64,000 nucleotides of DNA from an uncultured Akkermansia sp. (lineage in GTDB: Bacteria > Verrucomicrobiota > Verrucomicrobiia > Verrucomicrobiales > Akkermansiaceae), in the NCBI GenBank assembly GCA_904501975.1, contig CAJGCZ010000002.1:59046-123045 (forward strand). Reading direction: 5' to 3'. The translations under genes were made by a program, and so were the position numbers. The notes below the pieces were generated by a model that did not search any database, was not told where the DNA came from, and worked only from the letters and a program-made list of their open reading frames with translations. Shown here piece after piece: positions 51,173-59,181 of this stretch. The stretch's first letter is position 1. Every line of letters starts with the position of its first letter.

Positions 51173-51210
51173 AAAAAAGGAACCGGTGCTCATGCAAGGA
51201 ACACCGGTTC
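51173..51210 (-). terminator. Terminator after gatB
   Basis: A 9-bp stem (51180-51188 with 51202-51210) with TTTTTT on minus (51178-51173), ending 8 nt before the umuC ATG. Confidence 0.8.
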
Positions 51211-51238
51211 AAATTCAAAGAGCCTCGTCTCGGTGCCA

Positions 51239-52705
51239 TCAGAGCCCCAGCTTAGCCATCAACAGCTCAGTAACAAGCTTCGGATTGGGCTTAGGATTGC
51301 TTCTCTTCATCACCTGACCCGTCAAGGCATTGATAAGCTTCATGTTACCCTCACGAATGCGAGCCACCTCGTTGGGGCAATCAGCAATCACCTGCTCCAC
51401 TACAGCCTCAAGGGCTCCGGTATCAGCCTTCTTAAAGCCCAAAGAAGCAGCGGCATCCACGGCTGCCAACTCCGGCTTCTCCCACATAACGGCCAGCACC
51501 TCGCGGGCTTGGTTGGTAGAGCAAATACCTTCCTCCACCACATCCACCAACGCAGCAAGGGCCACAGGCGTTACCGGGCAATCATCAATCGTCACCTCCT
51601 TCTCAGCCAGCACGGGCGGCAGCGTGTTAATCAACCAGTTAGCCACCTTGCGCGGAGCTTTAGAGGCGGCGGCAGCTGTTTCAAAGTATGCACACAAGCG
51701 AGCATCTGCCACCAAGGCATTAGCATCTGCCACAGGCAGGCCGTACTGCTCCATCAGGCGCTTTTGGCGCGCGTCCGGCAGTTCGGGCATTTCCTGTTGC
51801 ATCTTCTCAACATACGGAGCGGTGTGCACCGGAATCAAATCCGGGCAAGTGTGGTATCGATAGTCGTGGGCGTTCTCCTTGGTACGCATCACAATGCTCT
51901 CACCCAAATCATCATCCCAGCGGCGCGTGGACTGCACCTGGGCAATGCCCATATCCAATTCCTCTGCCTGTCGGGCAATTTCATAAATCAGGGCACGGCG
52001 AGCAGCAGACATGGAGTTGATGTTCTTCATCTCAATCTTAGCGCCCAGTTCCTTCTGGCCTTTCGGGCGCAGAGAAACATTCACGTCGCAGCGCATTTGT
52101 CCCTTCTCCATATCGGCATCGGAGATACCACCACAGATAAGAATCTGTTGCAAGCTCTTAAGGTAGGCGTATGTTTCATCCGGGCTGGTCAAATCCGGGG
52201 CAGATACAATCTCCATCAGCGGAGTACCGCCGCGGTTGTAGTCCACAAGAGAGTAGGAACCGTAGTGAGTCAACTTTGCGGCATCCTCTTCCAAGTGAAT
52301 GTGGTCCAGCTTAACAGTACGCACAACAGCACCCTCTGCCTTTACCTTGCAATCCGGCGGGAAAGCCCAAGAATACAGCGGCACCTCGCCCCCAATGCAC
52401 AAGGGCAAATCCAACTGGCTGGTCTGGTAATTCTTCGGCATGTCTGCGTAGAAATAATTTTTGCGGTCCCACTTAGAGACAGGCGGCGTAGAGCAGCCGA
52501 GCATCAACCCGGTAAGCACCGTGCGCTCAATGGCATATTCATTCAGCACCGGCAAAGCACCGGGCATGCCTAAGCAAGTGGGGCACACGTTCGTATTCGG
52601 TTCATAACCGAACCCGGCGCGGCAGGAGCAGAACATTTTCGTGGCCGTTTTAATTTGGCAGTGAACCTCAAGACCTATGGTTACCAAGTAATCAGAGATG
52701 GGCAT
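51239..52705 (-). CDS. gatB: Aspartyl/glutamyl-tRNA amidotransferase subunit B
   Basis: A 488-residue subunit of GatCAB, which converts misacylated Glu-tRNA(Gln) or Asp-tRNA(Asn) to the correct aminoacyl-tRNA. The N-terminal signature IGLEVHCQI, the zinc-site cysteines (FCSC...CPTCLGMPG), DYNRGGTPLMEIV and the C-terminal helical and tail domains are present. gatA and gatC are not adjacent. It follows the unknown secreted-protein gene by 18 nt and likely shares its promoter. Confidence 0.97.
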   Translation of the reverse strand: MPISDYLVTIGLEVHCQIKTATKMFCSCRAGFGYEPNTNVCPTCLGMPGALPVLNEYAIERTVLTGLMLGCSTPPVSKWDRKNYFYADMPKNYQTSQLDLPLCIGGEVPLYSWAFPPDCKVKAEGAVVRTVKLDHIHLEEDAAKLTHYGSYSLVDYNRGGTPLMEIVSAPDLTSPDETYAYLKSLQQILICGGISDADMEKGQMRCDVNVSLRPKGQKELGAKIEMKNINSMSAARRALIYEIARQAEELDMGIAQVQSTRRWDDDLGESIVMRTKENAHDYRYHTCPDLIPVHTAPYVEKMQQEMPELPDARQKRLMEQYGLPVADANALVADARLCAYFETAAAASKAPRKVANWLINTLPPVLAEKEVTIDDCPVTPVALAALVDVVEEGICSTNQAREVLAVMWEKPELAAVDAAASLGFKKADTGALEAVVEQVIADCPNEVARIREGNMKLINALTGQVMKRSNPKPNPKLVTELLMAKLGL

Positions 52706-52723
52706 TGTTGTAATAATGTAATG

Positions 52724-53644
52724 TTAATTTGAAGTTGTTGCATTCTCACGCAGAGCCTCATCCAAATCGGAATGAAAGGAATCGTCAAACACTTCATCAA
52801 AGAAGTGATAATGCGTTTCGGCTAAGCTCCTAAAGACACACTCCAGTGCCTCGGAAAAAGAATCGAAATCTGTCTTGTGGTAACCGGGCAACGAGGCGAT
52901 GCGCACAATTTCTGTGCGTATCCCCCAGAGCAAGGGCTCGATGGGGGCATAAGCCTTGCGGGCTCGGGAGCCGGCCTTGGGGGCAAAATCGCGCTCAGCC
53001 AAGGCTTCCTCCGGCACCAGCGTGTTGAGCCGTGCCGCTATACTTTGCAAGCGAATGGCTGCCGATTGAGCAGAGGCGGCATCGTTCACCGATTGCAGCA
53101 CAATAAGCACATCCTTATCGGGCAAAACCAGTTTTTTCATACGCAGCAGCTCGCTCTTGGCCTCATTCTCTGTCAGCAGCGGGCGGGGCTCCTCCAGCAG
53201 CGGTGAGCAATCATCTCCCATCAACCCAATCTCTACGGAATAACGGAATTCGGTCAGCAATTTCTCCGACCCATAGCAACGATTGCCGCAAAGCCCCACA
53301 AACTCTTCCGTCAGCTCCGTCAGAGACTCATCCAATCGGCGGTGCGTTTCGCTTTCCTCCTCTCCCTCAAATGCACTTTCGCTATACACCTTCTCAGAGA
53401 GGGCCACGGCATCATCCATCAGCTTGCGGAACTGCGGTGCCGCTTCATCGGCACTGCGCTTATCATACACCCCGGAGAGCACAAACCACATATCCAAACT
53501 CATGCGCAAGAGCTCCTTGGCAGGCTCCACATGAGAGGAAGGCACACTCGGCGTCACCTCCTGCACCATTACAGCGCCGCGTTCCTCCGCGGCAAAAGCA
53601 GCGGAAACGCTTAACAACAATGCTGTAAAGAGAGGAAGTTTCAT
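52724..53644 (-). CDS. Secreted protein, unknown
   Basis: A 306-residue protein with a clear Sec signal peptide ([21 protein letters not shown]). The mature part is acidic and mainly helical, with one close Cys pair (GNRCYG preceded by CG) that could form a disulfide. I recognise no domain. It is the first gene of an operon with gatB, an odd partner, and has one of the best promoters of the window (TTGAAA-16-TATAAT). Confidence 0.75.
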   Translation of the reverse strand: MKLPLFTALLLSVSAAFAAEERGAVMVQEVTPSVPSSHVEPAKELLRMSLDMWFVLSGVYDKRSADEAAPQFRKLMDDAVALSEKVYSESAFEGEEESETHRRLDESLTELTEEFVGLCGNRCYGSEKLLTEFRYSVEIGLMGDDCSPLLEEPRPLLTENEAKSELLRMKKLVLPDKDVLIVLQSVNDAASAQSAAIRLQSIAARLNTLVPEEALAERDFAPKAGSRARKAYAPIEPLLWGIRTEIVRIASLPGYHKTDFDSFSEALECVFRSLAETHYHFFDEVFDDSFHSDLDEALRENATTSN

Positions 53645-53656
53645 GGAAGGTGCCCT

Positions 53657-53684
53657 ATTATACTCCTTCGTCAGATTTTTTCAA
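53657..53684 (-). promoter_or_regulatory. Promoter of the secreted protein-gatB operon
   Basis: Minus strand: TTGAAA (53684-53679), 16-bp spacer, TATAAT (53662-53657), then 12 nt to the ATG; the predicted leader is about 5 nt. Confidence 0.65.
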
Positions 53685-53748
53685 GCCGCTATTCAATCAA
53701 CACAAAAAAAAGTTGCTGCAAACATTTGTAAACAGACACTTTTTCTGC

Positions 53749-53777
53749 TTGTCTTTTCATGACCGATGCGGTAGTAT
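53749..53777 (+). promoter_or_regulatory. Promoter of trpB
   Basis: TTGTCT (53749-53754), 17-bp spacer, TAGTAT (53772-53777). The leader is about 16 nt, with a T-rich stretch and no Shine-Dalgarno sequence. No attenuator is visible. Confidence 0.55.
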
Positions 53778-53799
53778 CGTCACCGCAATTTTTTTCGTT

Positions 53800-55017
53800 A
53801 TGGATTTCAGAACTTATCTTCGCCACCACCCCGATAAAAACGGCTTCTACGGTCGTTTTGGTGGTGCGTATTTGCCTGCGGAACTTGAACCCGCCTTCAA
53901 GGAAATTACAGAGGCTTACAACAGCATTTGCCATTCTGCTCAATTTATTAATGAGTTGCGCCGCATTCGCAAGCAGTTCCAGGGGCGCCCTACTCCGGTT
54001 TACCACTGCGAGCGTTTGTCTCGCCTTAATGGTGGTGCCCAAATTTACCTGAAGCGCGAGGATTTGAACCACACCGGTGCCCACAAGCTCAATCACTGCA
54101 TGGGTGAAGGCCTGTTAGCCAAGTTCATGGGCAAAAAGAAGATTATTGCAGAGACCGGCGCCGGCCAGCACGGTGTTGCTTTGGCTACTGCAGCCGCCTA
54201 CTTCGGCCTGGAGTGCGAAATCCACATGGGCGAGGTAGACATCGCTAAGCAGGCCCCCAACGTCACTCGCATGAAGATGCTCGGTGCCAACGTGGTAAGT
54301 GTGACCCACGGGCTTAAAACCCTCAAAGAGGCCGTAGACTCCGCCTTCGAGGCCTACCAGCGCGACTACAAGACGGCCATCTACTGCATTGGCTCTGTGC
54401 TGGGTCCGCATCCCTTCCCCATGATGGTGCGCGACTTCCAGATGGTTGTTGGCCACGAGGCTCGCGAGCAGTTCCTTGAAATGACCGGCATTATGCCCGA
54501 CATCGTTTGCGCCTGTGTAGGCGGTGGCTCCAACGCTATGGGCATGTTCCCCGCCTTCTTGGACGACCCGGTAGATATTTACGGCGTAGAGCCCCTCGGC
54601 AAGGGCGAGAAGCTGGGCGACCACGCTGCCTCCATGAGCTTTGGTGAAGAGGGTATTATGCACGGCTTCAACAGCATTATGCTCAAAGATGAAAACGGCG
54701 AGCCCGCCCCGGTTTACTCCATTGCCAGTGGATTGGATTACCCCTCCGTCGGCCCTGAGCATGCCTACCTCCGCGACATTGGCCGCGTGAAGTACGAGAG
54801 CGTGTCCGACGCCGAGGCGGTGGACGCCTTCTTCAAATTATCCCGCTACGAGGGTATCATCCCCGCGCTGGAAAGCTCCCACGCCATTGCCTTTGCCATG
54901 CGCAAAGCCCGCGAGATGGGCACCGGCGCCATCCTTGCCAACTGCTCCGGCCGCGGCGATAAAGACGTGGACTACATTGCCGAACACTACGGCTACGGAG
55001 ACGAATTCAAGTTCTGA
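53800..55017 (+). CDS. trpB: Tryptophan synthase beta chain
   Basis: A 405-residue PLP enzyme that condenses indole and serine to tryptophan. The PLP lysine is in NHTGAHKLN, the catalytic Glu is in AETGAGQHG, and the phosphate-binding loop [10 protein letters not shown] is present; it belongs to the TrpB1 type. The ATG at 53800 gives the family start ([16 protein letters not shown]). No trpA or other trp gene is adjacent, which is unusual because TrpA normally supplies indole. It has its own promoter and terminator. Confidence 0.96.
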   Translation: MDFRTYLRHHPDKNGFYGRFGGAYLPAELEPAFKEITEAYNSICHSAQFINELRRIRKQFQGRPTPVYHCERLSRLNGGAQIYLKREDLNHTGAHKLNHCMGEGLLAKFMGKKKIIAETGAGQHGVALATAAAYFGLECEIHMGEVDIAKQAPNVTRMKMLGANVVSVTHGLKTLKEAVDSAFEAYQRDYKTAIYCIGSVLGPHPFPMMVRDFQMVVGHEAREQFLEMTGIMPDIVCACVGGGSNAMGMFPAFLDDPVDIYGVEPLGKGEKLGDHAASMSFGEEGIMHGFNSIMLKDENGEPAPVYSIASGLDYPSVGPEHAYLRDIGRVKYESVSDAEAVDAFFKLSRYEGIIPALESSHAIAFAMRKAREMGTGAILANCSGRGDKDVDYIAEHYGYGDEFKF

Positions 55018-55039
55018 TTTCCCCCAAATCTCCTTTCTA

Positions 55040-55078
55040 AACATCCCCGATTCGCACTGCGATTCGGGGATGTTTTTT
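55040..55078 (+). terminator. Terminator after trpB
   Basis: An 11-bp stem (55040-55050 with 55064-55074) and a TTTTTT tract. Confidence 0.9.
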
Positions 55079-55125
55079 ACGCCTACGCTGCCGCTGCAAT
55101 TTTTTTCTCGCCAAATACCCGCTAA

Positions 55126-55136
55126 TATAGTATAGT
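55126..55136 (+). promoter_or_regulatory. Two overlapping -10 elements before the esterase gene
   Basis: TATAGT occurs twice back to back (55126-55131 and 55131-55136), 11 and 6 nt before the ATG at 55143. No good -35 was found. It fits the short-leader pattern of the window. Confidence 0.4.
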
Positions 55137-55142
55137 TTGAGT

Positions 55143-56627
55143 ATGAAGATGCGCTCTTTCATCATATTGACGGCTTTAGCCACGGCTGTGGCCCAGGCAG
55201 AGATCTCTGCAGATAAGATTTATGCAGACCACATGGTGTTGCAGCAAGGGGTACAGGTACCCATCAGCGGCACTTGCGATGGCCGCGGCAAGGTAACAGT
55301 TACCTTCAACGGGCAAACCGTTGAAGCTCAGGTCAAGAAAGGCAAGTGGCGTGCGGTTCTTGCCCCCATGCAGGCCAATGCCCAAGGCCAAGAGCTGACG
55401 GTAACACAGGGAGACGACAAGCTGGTGCTCTCCGATGTACTCGTGGGCGAGGTTTGGCTTGCCTCCGGGCAATCCAACATGCTCTGGCGCCTCAACCAAA
55501 CAGGCGACACCAACTCGCTGAAGGAGGCGGATACCCCGCTCTTCCGCTTCTACCACTCCGAGCCGCAGGTGCACACCAACGCCAGTGCCTACAATGAAAA
55601 GCTGCAAAACATTCTCAAGAACAAGGAAATGTACCAAGGCTCCTGGAGCTGCAATACGCCGCAAACGCGCGCTCGCATGAGCGCTGTTGGCTACTACTTC
55701 GGCCGCGAGCTGCAAAAGCACCTGGGCAATACCCCGGTAGCCGTGGTGCACGCCTCTCTCGGCGGCTCCGAAATGATGGCTTGGATGCCCCCCTCCGTAT
55801 TGAACAAGAAATACAAAGAGTGCACCACAGAGCGTTGGCTGGAGAGCAAGTACATGTCCGCCTGGGTACGCGGCCGCGCTCGCCAAAACATTGGCAACGA
55901 CCTGAATGCCCCGCACCCCTACAAACCGGCCTACCTGTTCGAGACCGGCATTGAGCCGTGGACAGACTTCCCCGTAGCGGGCGTGATTTGGTACCAAGGC
56001 GAGAGCGATGCAGAGATTCAGGATGAAAAGCAAAATGCCCAGCTGCTTACAGACATGATTAAAGGCTGGCGCAAGGAGCTGAACAATGCCACCTTGCCCT
56101 TCCTGATGGTTGAACTGCCGCGCATTAACGATAAGAGCCCCCTGCGCGCCTACTGGCCGGAGTTCCGCCATGTGCAGCAGATGGTAGCAGCCGAGCTTCC
56201 CAAGGTATACAGCCTCACCACCTTAGATTTAGGCTCCAAGAACAGCGATGTGCATCCCCCCCGCAAGCTGGAGGTAGGCACCCGCTTAGCAGACTTGGCC
56301 GCTGCCACACAATACGGCGTTGCCGTTCCCTACTCCGGGCCCGTGGCCGTTAAGACCACCGCCAAGGGTGACAGCATCACGGTGCATTATCAATTTGCAG
56401 AGGGCCTTACAACAACCAACGGCCAAGCTCCTGTTGGCTTCGAGGTATCAGCCAACGGCAAGCAGTACCACCCCGCCACAGCTCGCATTGAAGGCGAAAC
56501 CGTGGTGCTTACCTCCGATAAGGTCAAGAAGCCCAAGTACGCCCGTTATGGTTGGTATACCTATATGGAACCCAATCTTGTAAATGGTGCAGAGCTTCCT
56601 GCCACTCCCTACACTCCGGAGAAGTAA
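55143..56627 (+). CDS. Sialate O-acetylesterase, exported
   Basis: A 494-residue secreted SGNH-type esterase with a signal peptide (MKMRSFIILTALATAVAQA). An N-terminal beta domain (HMVLQQG...VPISGT) is followed by the catalytic motifs: ASGQSNM near residue 108 (Ser nucleophile), WYQGESDA, and the Asp-His of NSDVHPPRK near 368. It removes O-acetyl groups from sialic acids, allowing sialidases to work on mucins, which fits a gut mucin user. No sialidase gene is in the window. The second ATG two codons downstream is a possible start. Confidence 0.9.
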   Translation: MKMRSFIILTALATAVAQAEISADKIYADHMVLQQGVQVPISGTCDGRGKVTVTFNGQTVEAQVKKGKWRAVLAPMQANAQGQELTVTQGDDKLVLSDVLVGEVWLASGQSNMLWRLNQTGDTNSLKEADTPLFRFYHSEPQVHTNASAYNEKLQNILKNKEMYQGSWSCNTPQTRARMSAVGYYFGRELQKHLGNTPVAVVHASLGGSEMMAWMPPSVLNKKYKECTTERWLESKYMSAWVRGRARQNIGNDLNAPHPYKPAYLFETGIEPWTDFPVAGVIWYQGESDAEIQDEKQNAQLLTDMIKGWRKELNNATLPFLMVELPRINDKSPLRAYWPEFRHVQQMVAAELPKVYSLTTLDLGSKNSDVHPPRKLEVGTRLADLAAATQYGVAVPYSGPVAVKTTAKGDSITVHYQFAEGLTTTNGQAPVGFEVSANGKQYHPATARIEGETVVLTSDKVKKPKYARYGWYTYMEPNLVNGAELPATPYTPEK

Positions 56628-56655
56628 GCCCTTTTCCGCACGCATCCTTCCTCCC

Positions 56656-56692
56656 CCCCTGCCGAAACTCCCCATCGGCAGGGGATTTTTTT
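56656..56692 (+). terminator. Terminator after the sialate esterase gene
   Basis: A 10-bp stem CCCCTGCCGA (56656-56665) with TCGGCAGGGG (56675-56684), then A and TTTTTTT. Confidence 0.9.
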
Positions 56693-56753
56693 AGCGAAAG
56701 GCTCTGTTCAACTATATAGTAGATAAATGGTAGTTTGTCGGTCCTCCGTACTA

Positions 56754-56870
56754 CGCACCGCAGGTGCGTTCTTCACTACAGCGCAAGCTGTTCTTCACCA
56801 TCTGCCGCAGGCAGATTCTTCACTATGCCCAACGGGCATTCTTCACCACGGCGTAAGCCGTTCTCATTCC
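56754..56870. repeat. Array of five regularly spaced covarying hairpins
   Basis: Five small perfect hairpins follow each other with centres about 23.5 nt apart: stems 56754-56759/56763-56768, 56778-56782/56787-56791, 56800-56806/56810-56816, 56825-56830/56834-56839 and 56848-56852/56857-56861. Loops are GCA, GCAA, GCA, AAC and GTAA. Arm sequences differ from unit to unit but always pair, while TTCTTCAC follows each of the first four (TTCTCATTC after the fifth). Conserved linkers with covarying stems mean structure is what is kept. No coding potential or identical CRISPR repeats. The surrounding 56693-57336 holds no gene. Confidence 0.85.
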
Positions 56871-56881
56871 TCCCCAATACC

Positions 56882-57017
56882 GCGAGCGCAGCAAGCCGAA
56901 TTCGGAGCCCCGGTTGAGGGGCGCCATAAAATAGACCGGGGTGGAGCCGCGTTAGCGGCGGAACCCCGGGTTAGACCCCCATCAATTGGAACCCCAGAGG
57001 GGTGGCATAAAGGGTGG
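56882..57017 (+). repeat. Composite-hairpin repeat, left copy
   Basis: A sequence of about 135 nt containing GAGCGCAGCAAGC, a hairpin GCCCC/GGGGC (near 56907-56921), a larger two-part hairpin CCGGGG...GCCGC-GTTA-GCGGC...CCCCGG (56936-56969), and AACCCC-AGA-GGGGT followed by GGCATAA. A diverged copy lies in inverted orientation at 57077-57216. Confidence 0.8.
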
Positions 57018-57076
57018 TATTATATTGCAGGTCTTTCATTATTCGTGTTTTATCAATAAAGAGCATAAATATTGAA

Positions 57077-57216
57077 GCCACGCATTATGCCACCCCTAAC
57101 GGGGTTCCAAAATATTTTTTCATCTTTCCCGGGGTTACGCTGCTGCGCAGCTCCACCACCGGGCTACCATATATCGCCCCTCGCCGGGGCTCTTAACTTC
57201 CGTTCGCTGCGCTCAC
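57077..57216 (-). repeat. Composite-hairpin repeat, right copy (inverted)
   Basis: Read on minus, the same elements appear in the same order as in the left copy: GAGCGCAGCGAACGG, AGCCCC-GGCGA-GGGGCG, a CCCGG...TGCGCA...CCCCGGG structure, then GGAACCCC-GTTA-GGGGTGGCATAA. Shared blocks are nearly identical; the parts between vary. A gap of about 60 nt separates the copies, so a transcript could fold one copy onto the other. Confidence 0.8.
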
Positions 57217-57224
57217 ATTAATGC

Positions 57225-57250
57225 GCCCCACAACTTGCTCTTTGTGGGGC
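57225..57250. repeat. Isolated hairpin
   Basis: GCCCCACAA (57225-57233) pairs perfectly with TTGTGGGGC (57242-57250), with an 8-nt loop. It has no T tract directly after it, so it is a poor terminator on plus. It lies between the repeat pair and the serpin gene. Confidence 0.6.
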
Positions 57251-57336
57251 TATCAACTAAAAACTTTAACAGAGCTTAGCGAAAATAAACAATTTTCTTC
57301 GCGGATGCCTTTGCCTGTGGTATTATCCTCTATAGA

Positions 57337-58521
57337 ATGAACAACCTCGTCAAAGCTTTCCTTATCATGCTGGGGCTTACCGCGTGCGACAAAGCGCAGC
57401 AAATCCCCGTAACGCATATTGCGCCACAGCTTCTTGCTGAAACACCCGCATGCAATGCCCCTGCATGTGGCGGGGTGGATAGTTTAGCCATCCGCCTCTT
57501 TAGCGTATTGGCGGCTAAGCAAGAGGAAAACATTGTCTTCTCTCCGGCTAGTCTGGAGGGCGTGCTGCATTTGCTGCAACAAGGGGCGCGCGGCAGCTCG
57601 GCGGCTGAGCTCGCAGCTCTGCCCATGGGCAAACGCGGCGTAGCCACAGCCATGGCCCCGGTAGAGGCTAATGCCCTTTTTATTGCCGAAACGCTGAAGC
57701 TCCGCAAGGGAATCAACCCAGCACAAATCATCAAGGCCCCCTTTGAGACCGACAGCAATCGCTCCGCCCACATCATCAACACCTGGGTGAGCCAACACAC
57801 GAAAGGGCTGATTAAAGGCATCGTTTCCGCCAACGATATCTCCCCGTTCCTCCGAATCGTGGCCGCTAATACCATCTACCTGAAGGAGCGATGGCTGCAC
57901 CCGTTTAAGCCTGCCTCTACCAACGAAGAGGCGGATTTCACCTTGTCCGACGGCAGCACTGTTAAGGTTGCCATGATGTACAACAGCGGCAAATACCACT
58001 ACGCAGAGGGCGAGGATTGGCAAGCCGTTGCTCTTCCGTACCGCTCGGCTAAGGATAAGGGTGAGCCCGGCTATTTCATCGGCATTCTCCCCACGGGTAA
58101 TGTCAACGATTTTGTCCAAACCCTCACGCCGCAAAAGTACCACAGCATACGCACGGCGCTGGCCTCCGCCACGGAAGAAACCACCTATGTCAACCTGCCG
58201 CGTTTTACGCTGAATCCCGGCACCTACTCCCTCAAAGCCCCGCTCCGCCACTGCGGCTTGAATCATATTTTCTCGGAGTCGGCAGATTTTTCAGGCTTTT
58301 GCATGGAACCGCTCTACGTCAGCGATGTCATTCAGCGCTGCTATGTCGAGGTAAATGAGCAAGGCACCGAGGCAGCAGCAGCCACCGCTGCCTTCGTTCA
58401 ATATAAATGTATCCAAGAGAAGAGCTACCGTATCACCTTCAACCGCCCCTTTATTTGGGTTATCACAGATTTGCATACCGCTGCCGCCCCGTATTTTATG
58501 GGCGTAACGCAGAAACCGTAA
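57337..58521 (+). CDS. Serpin, predicted lipoprotein protease inhibitor
   Basis: A 394-residue serpin with a lipoprotein signal (lipobox LTAC, Cys17), so it should be anchored in the envelope or on the surface. Serpin landmarks: NIVFSPASLEGVL near 70, VAANTIYLKERW (for the usual NA-YFKG-W), YVNLPRFTL, and the hinge VEVNEQGTEAAAATA, which has the small-residue pattern of inhibitory serpins. Counting from the hinge Glu as P17 places P1 at Lys and P1' at Cys (YKC), suggesting trypsin-like targets. A TATTAT ends 10 nt before the ATG. A lipoprotein gene follows after 9 nt. Confidence 0.93.
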   Translation: MNNLVKAFLIMLGLTACDKAQQIPVTHIAPQLLAETPACNAPACGGVDSLAIRLFSVLAAKQEENIVFSPASLEGVLHLLQQGARGSSAAELAALPMGKRGVATAMAPVEANALFIAETLKLRKGINPAQIIKAPFETDSNRSAHIINTWVSQHTKGLIKGIVSANDISPFLRIVAANTIYLKERWLHPFKPASTNEEADFTLSDGSTVKVAMMYNSGKYHYAEGEDWQAVALPYRSAKDKGEPGYFIGILPTGNVNDFVQTLTPQKYHSIRTALASATEETTYVNLPRFTLNPGTYSLKAPLRHCGLNHIFSESADFSGFCMEPLYVSDVIQRCYVEVNEQGTEAAAATAAFVQYKCIQEKSYRITFNRPFIWVITDLHTAAAPYFMGVTQKP

Positions 58522-58530
58522 CACCGCACC

Positions 58531-59154
58531 ATGAACAACCTCAAACTTTTAGCCACAATTCTTTGCATAGCACTTTCCTCCTGCACCATTGTCGATACCG
58601 GCGGCGCGGTGGATAACATCGGCCGCAAGATTCCCGTGGCAAATTCCATGGTGCGTTACCCCGCCAAGCACCGCAGCAATAAAACCGGGTACACCGTTTA
58701 CACCGAGGGAGATACGGCCTACATTGCCATCAGGGTAAGATACCAACCGGCACGCGCTAAGTGGTTCCGCTGCTACCAAATCGGCGGTTGCCCGGTAGAG
58801 GCGTACCCGCGTTTCTATAACGCCCCATTCAGTGCCGCCTCCCTCAACGACGGCGATTATTATGCCGTGCTGCCGGCAGATAAACTCACGGCACCCAATA
58901 TGCCGAATTACATTCAGCAATTTATTCCCAAAAAACAGCTCAAGACAGTGCCGAAAAACCGCCTCCATGTAGAGCTAGCGATTCCCCCGCAATGCATTGT
59001 GCAACGCTTCCTGAAAGACGAGCGCAACACAGCCAACACCTTTGTGCAGCCCTTGCGCTGGGTGGCCGATGTGGCGGATATTCCGCTCTCCTGCATCGCT
59101 ACCCCCACCAACTGGATTCTGTGGGCGTTCGGGTATGACTTATGGTCGCTGTAA
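58531..59154 (+). CDS. Lipoprotein, unknown family (paralogue at 25860-26591)
   Basis: A 207-residue lipoprotein (lipobox LSSC, Cys18). It shares the layout of the 25860-26591 protein: VDNIGRK soon after the lipobox, a Tyr/Arg-rich middle, and near the C-terminus a hydrophobic segment with VADIPLSCIATPTNWI, matching AVDIPLTVACTTAGWL there. No known domain is recognised. It is 9 nt after the serpin gene, so the two are probably one operon. Confidence 0.75.
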   Translation: MNNLKLLATILCIALSSCTIVDTGGAVDNIGRKIPVANSMVRYPAKHRSNKTGYTVYTEGDTAYIAIRVRYQPARAKWFRCYQIGGCPVEAYPRFYNAPFSAASLNDGDYYAVLPADKLTAPNMPNYIQQFIPKKQLKTVPKNRLHVELAIPPQCIVQRFLKDERNTANTFVQPLRWVADVADIPLSCIATPTNWILWAFGYDLWSL

Positions 59155-59181
59155 GGCTCGGCCCCTCAGCCGTGCCGCTTG

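Noticed and set aside
51014..52573. A 519-codon open frame on the plus strand opposite gatB
   Set aside because: It is antisense to a clear gatB, has low-complexity His/Leu/Arg-rich translation and no recognisable domain; it results from the codon bias of the real gene.
56754..56870. CRISPR array
   Set aside because: Units are only 23-24 nt apart, the paired parts differ in each unit, the shared part is 8 nt, and no cas genes are near.
56727..57059. A 110-codon plus-strand frame through the repeat region
   Set aside because: It runs across hairpins and repeats with no protein-like composition; the repeat structure explains the sequence.
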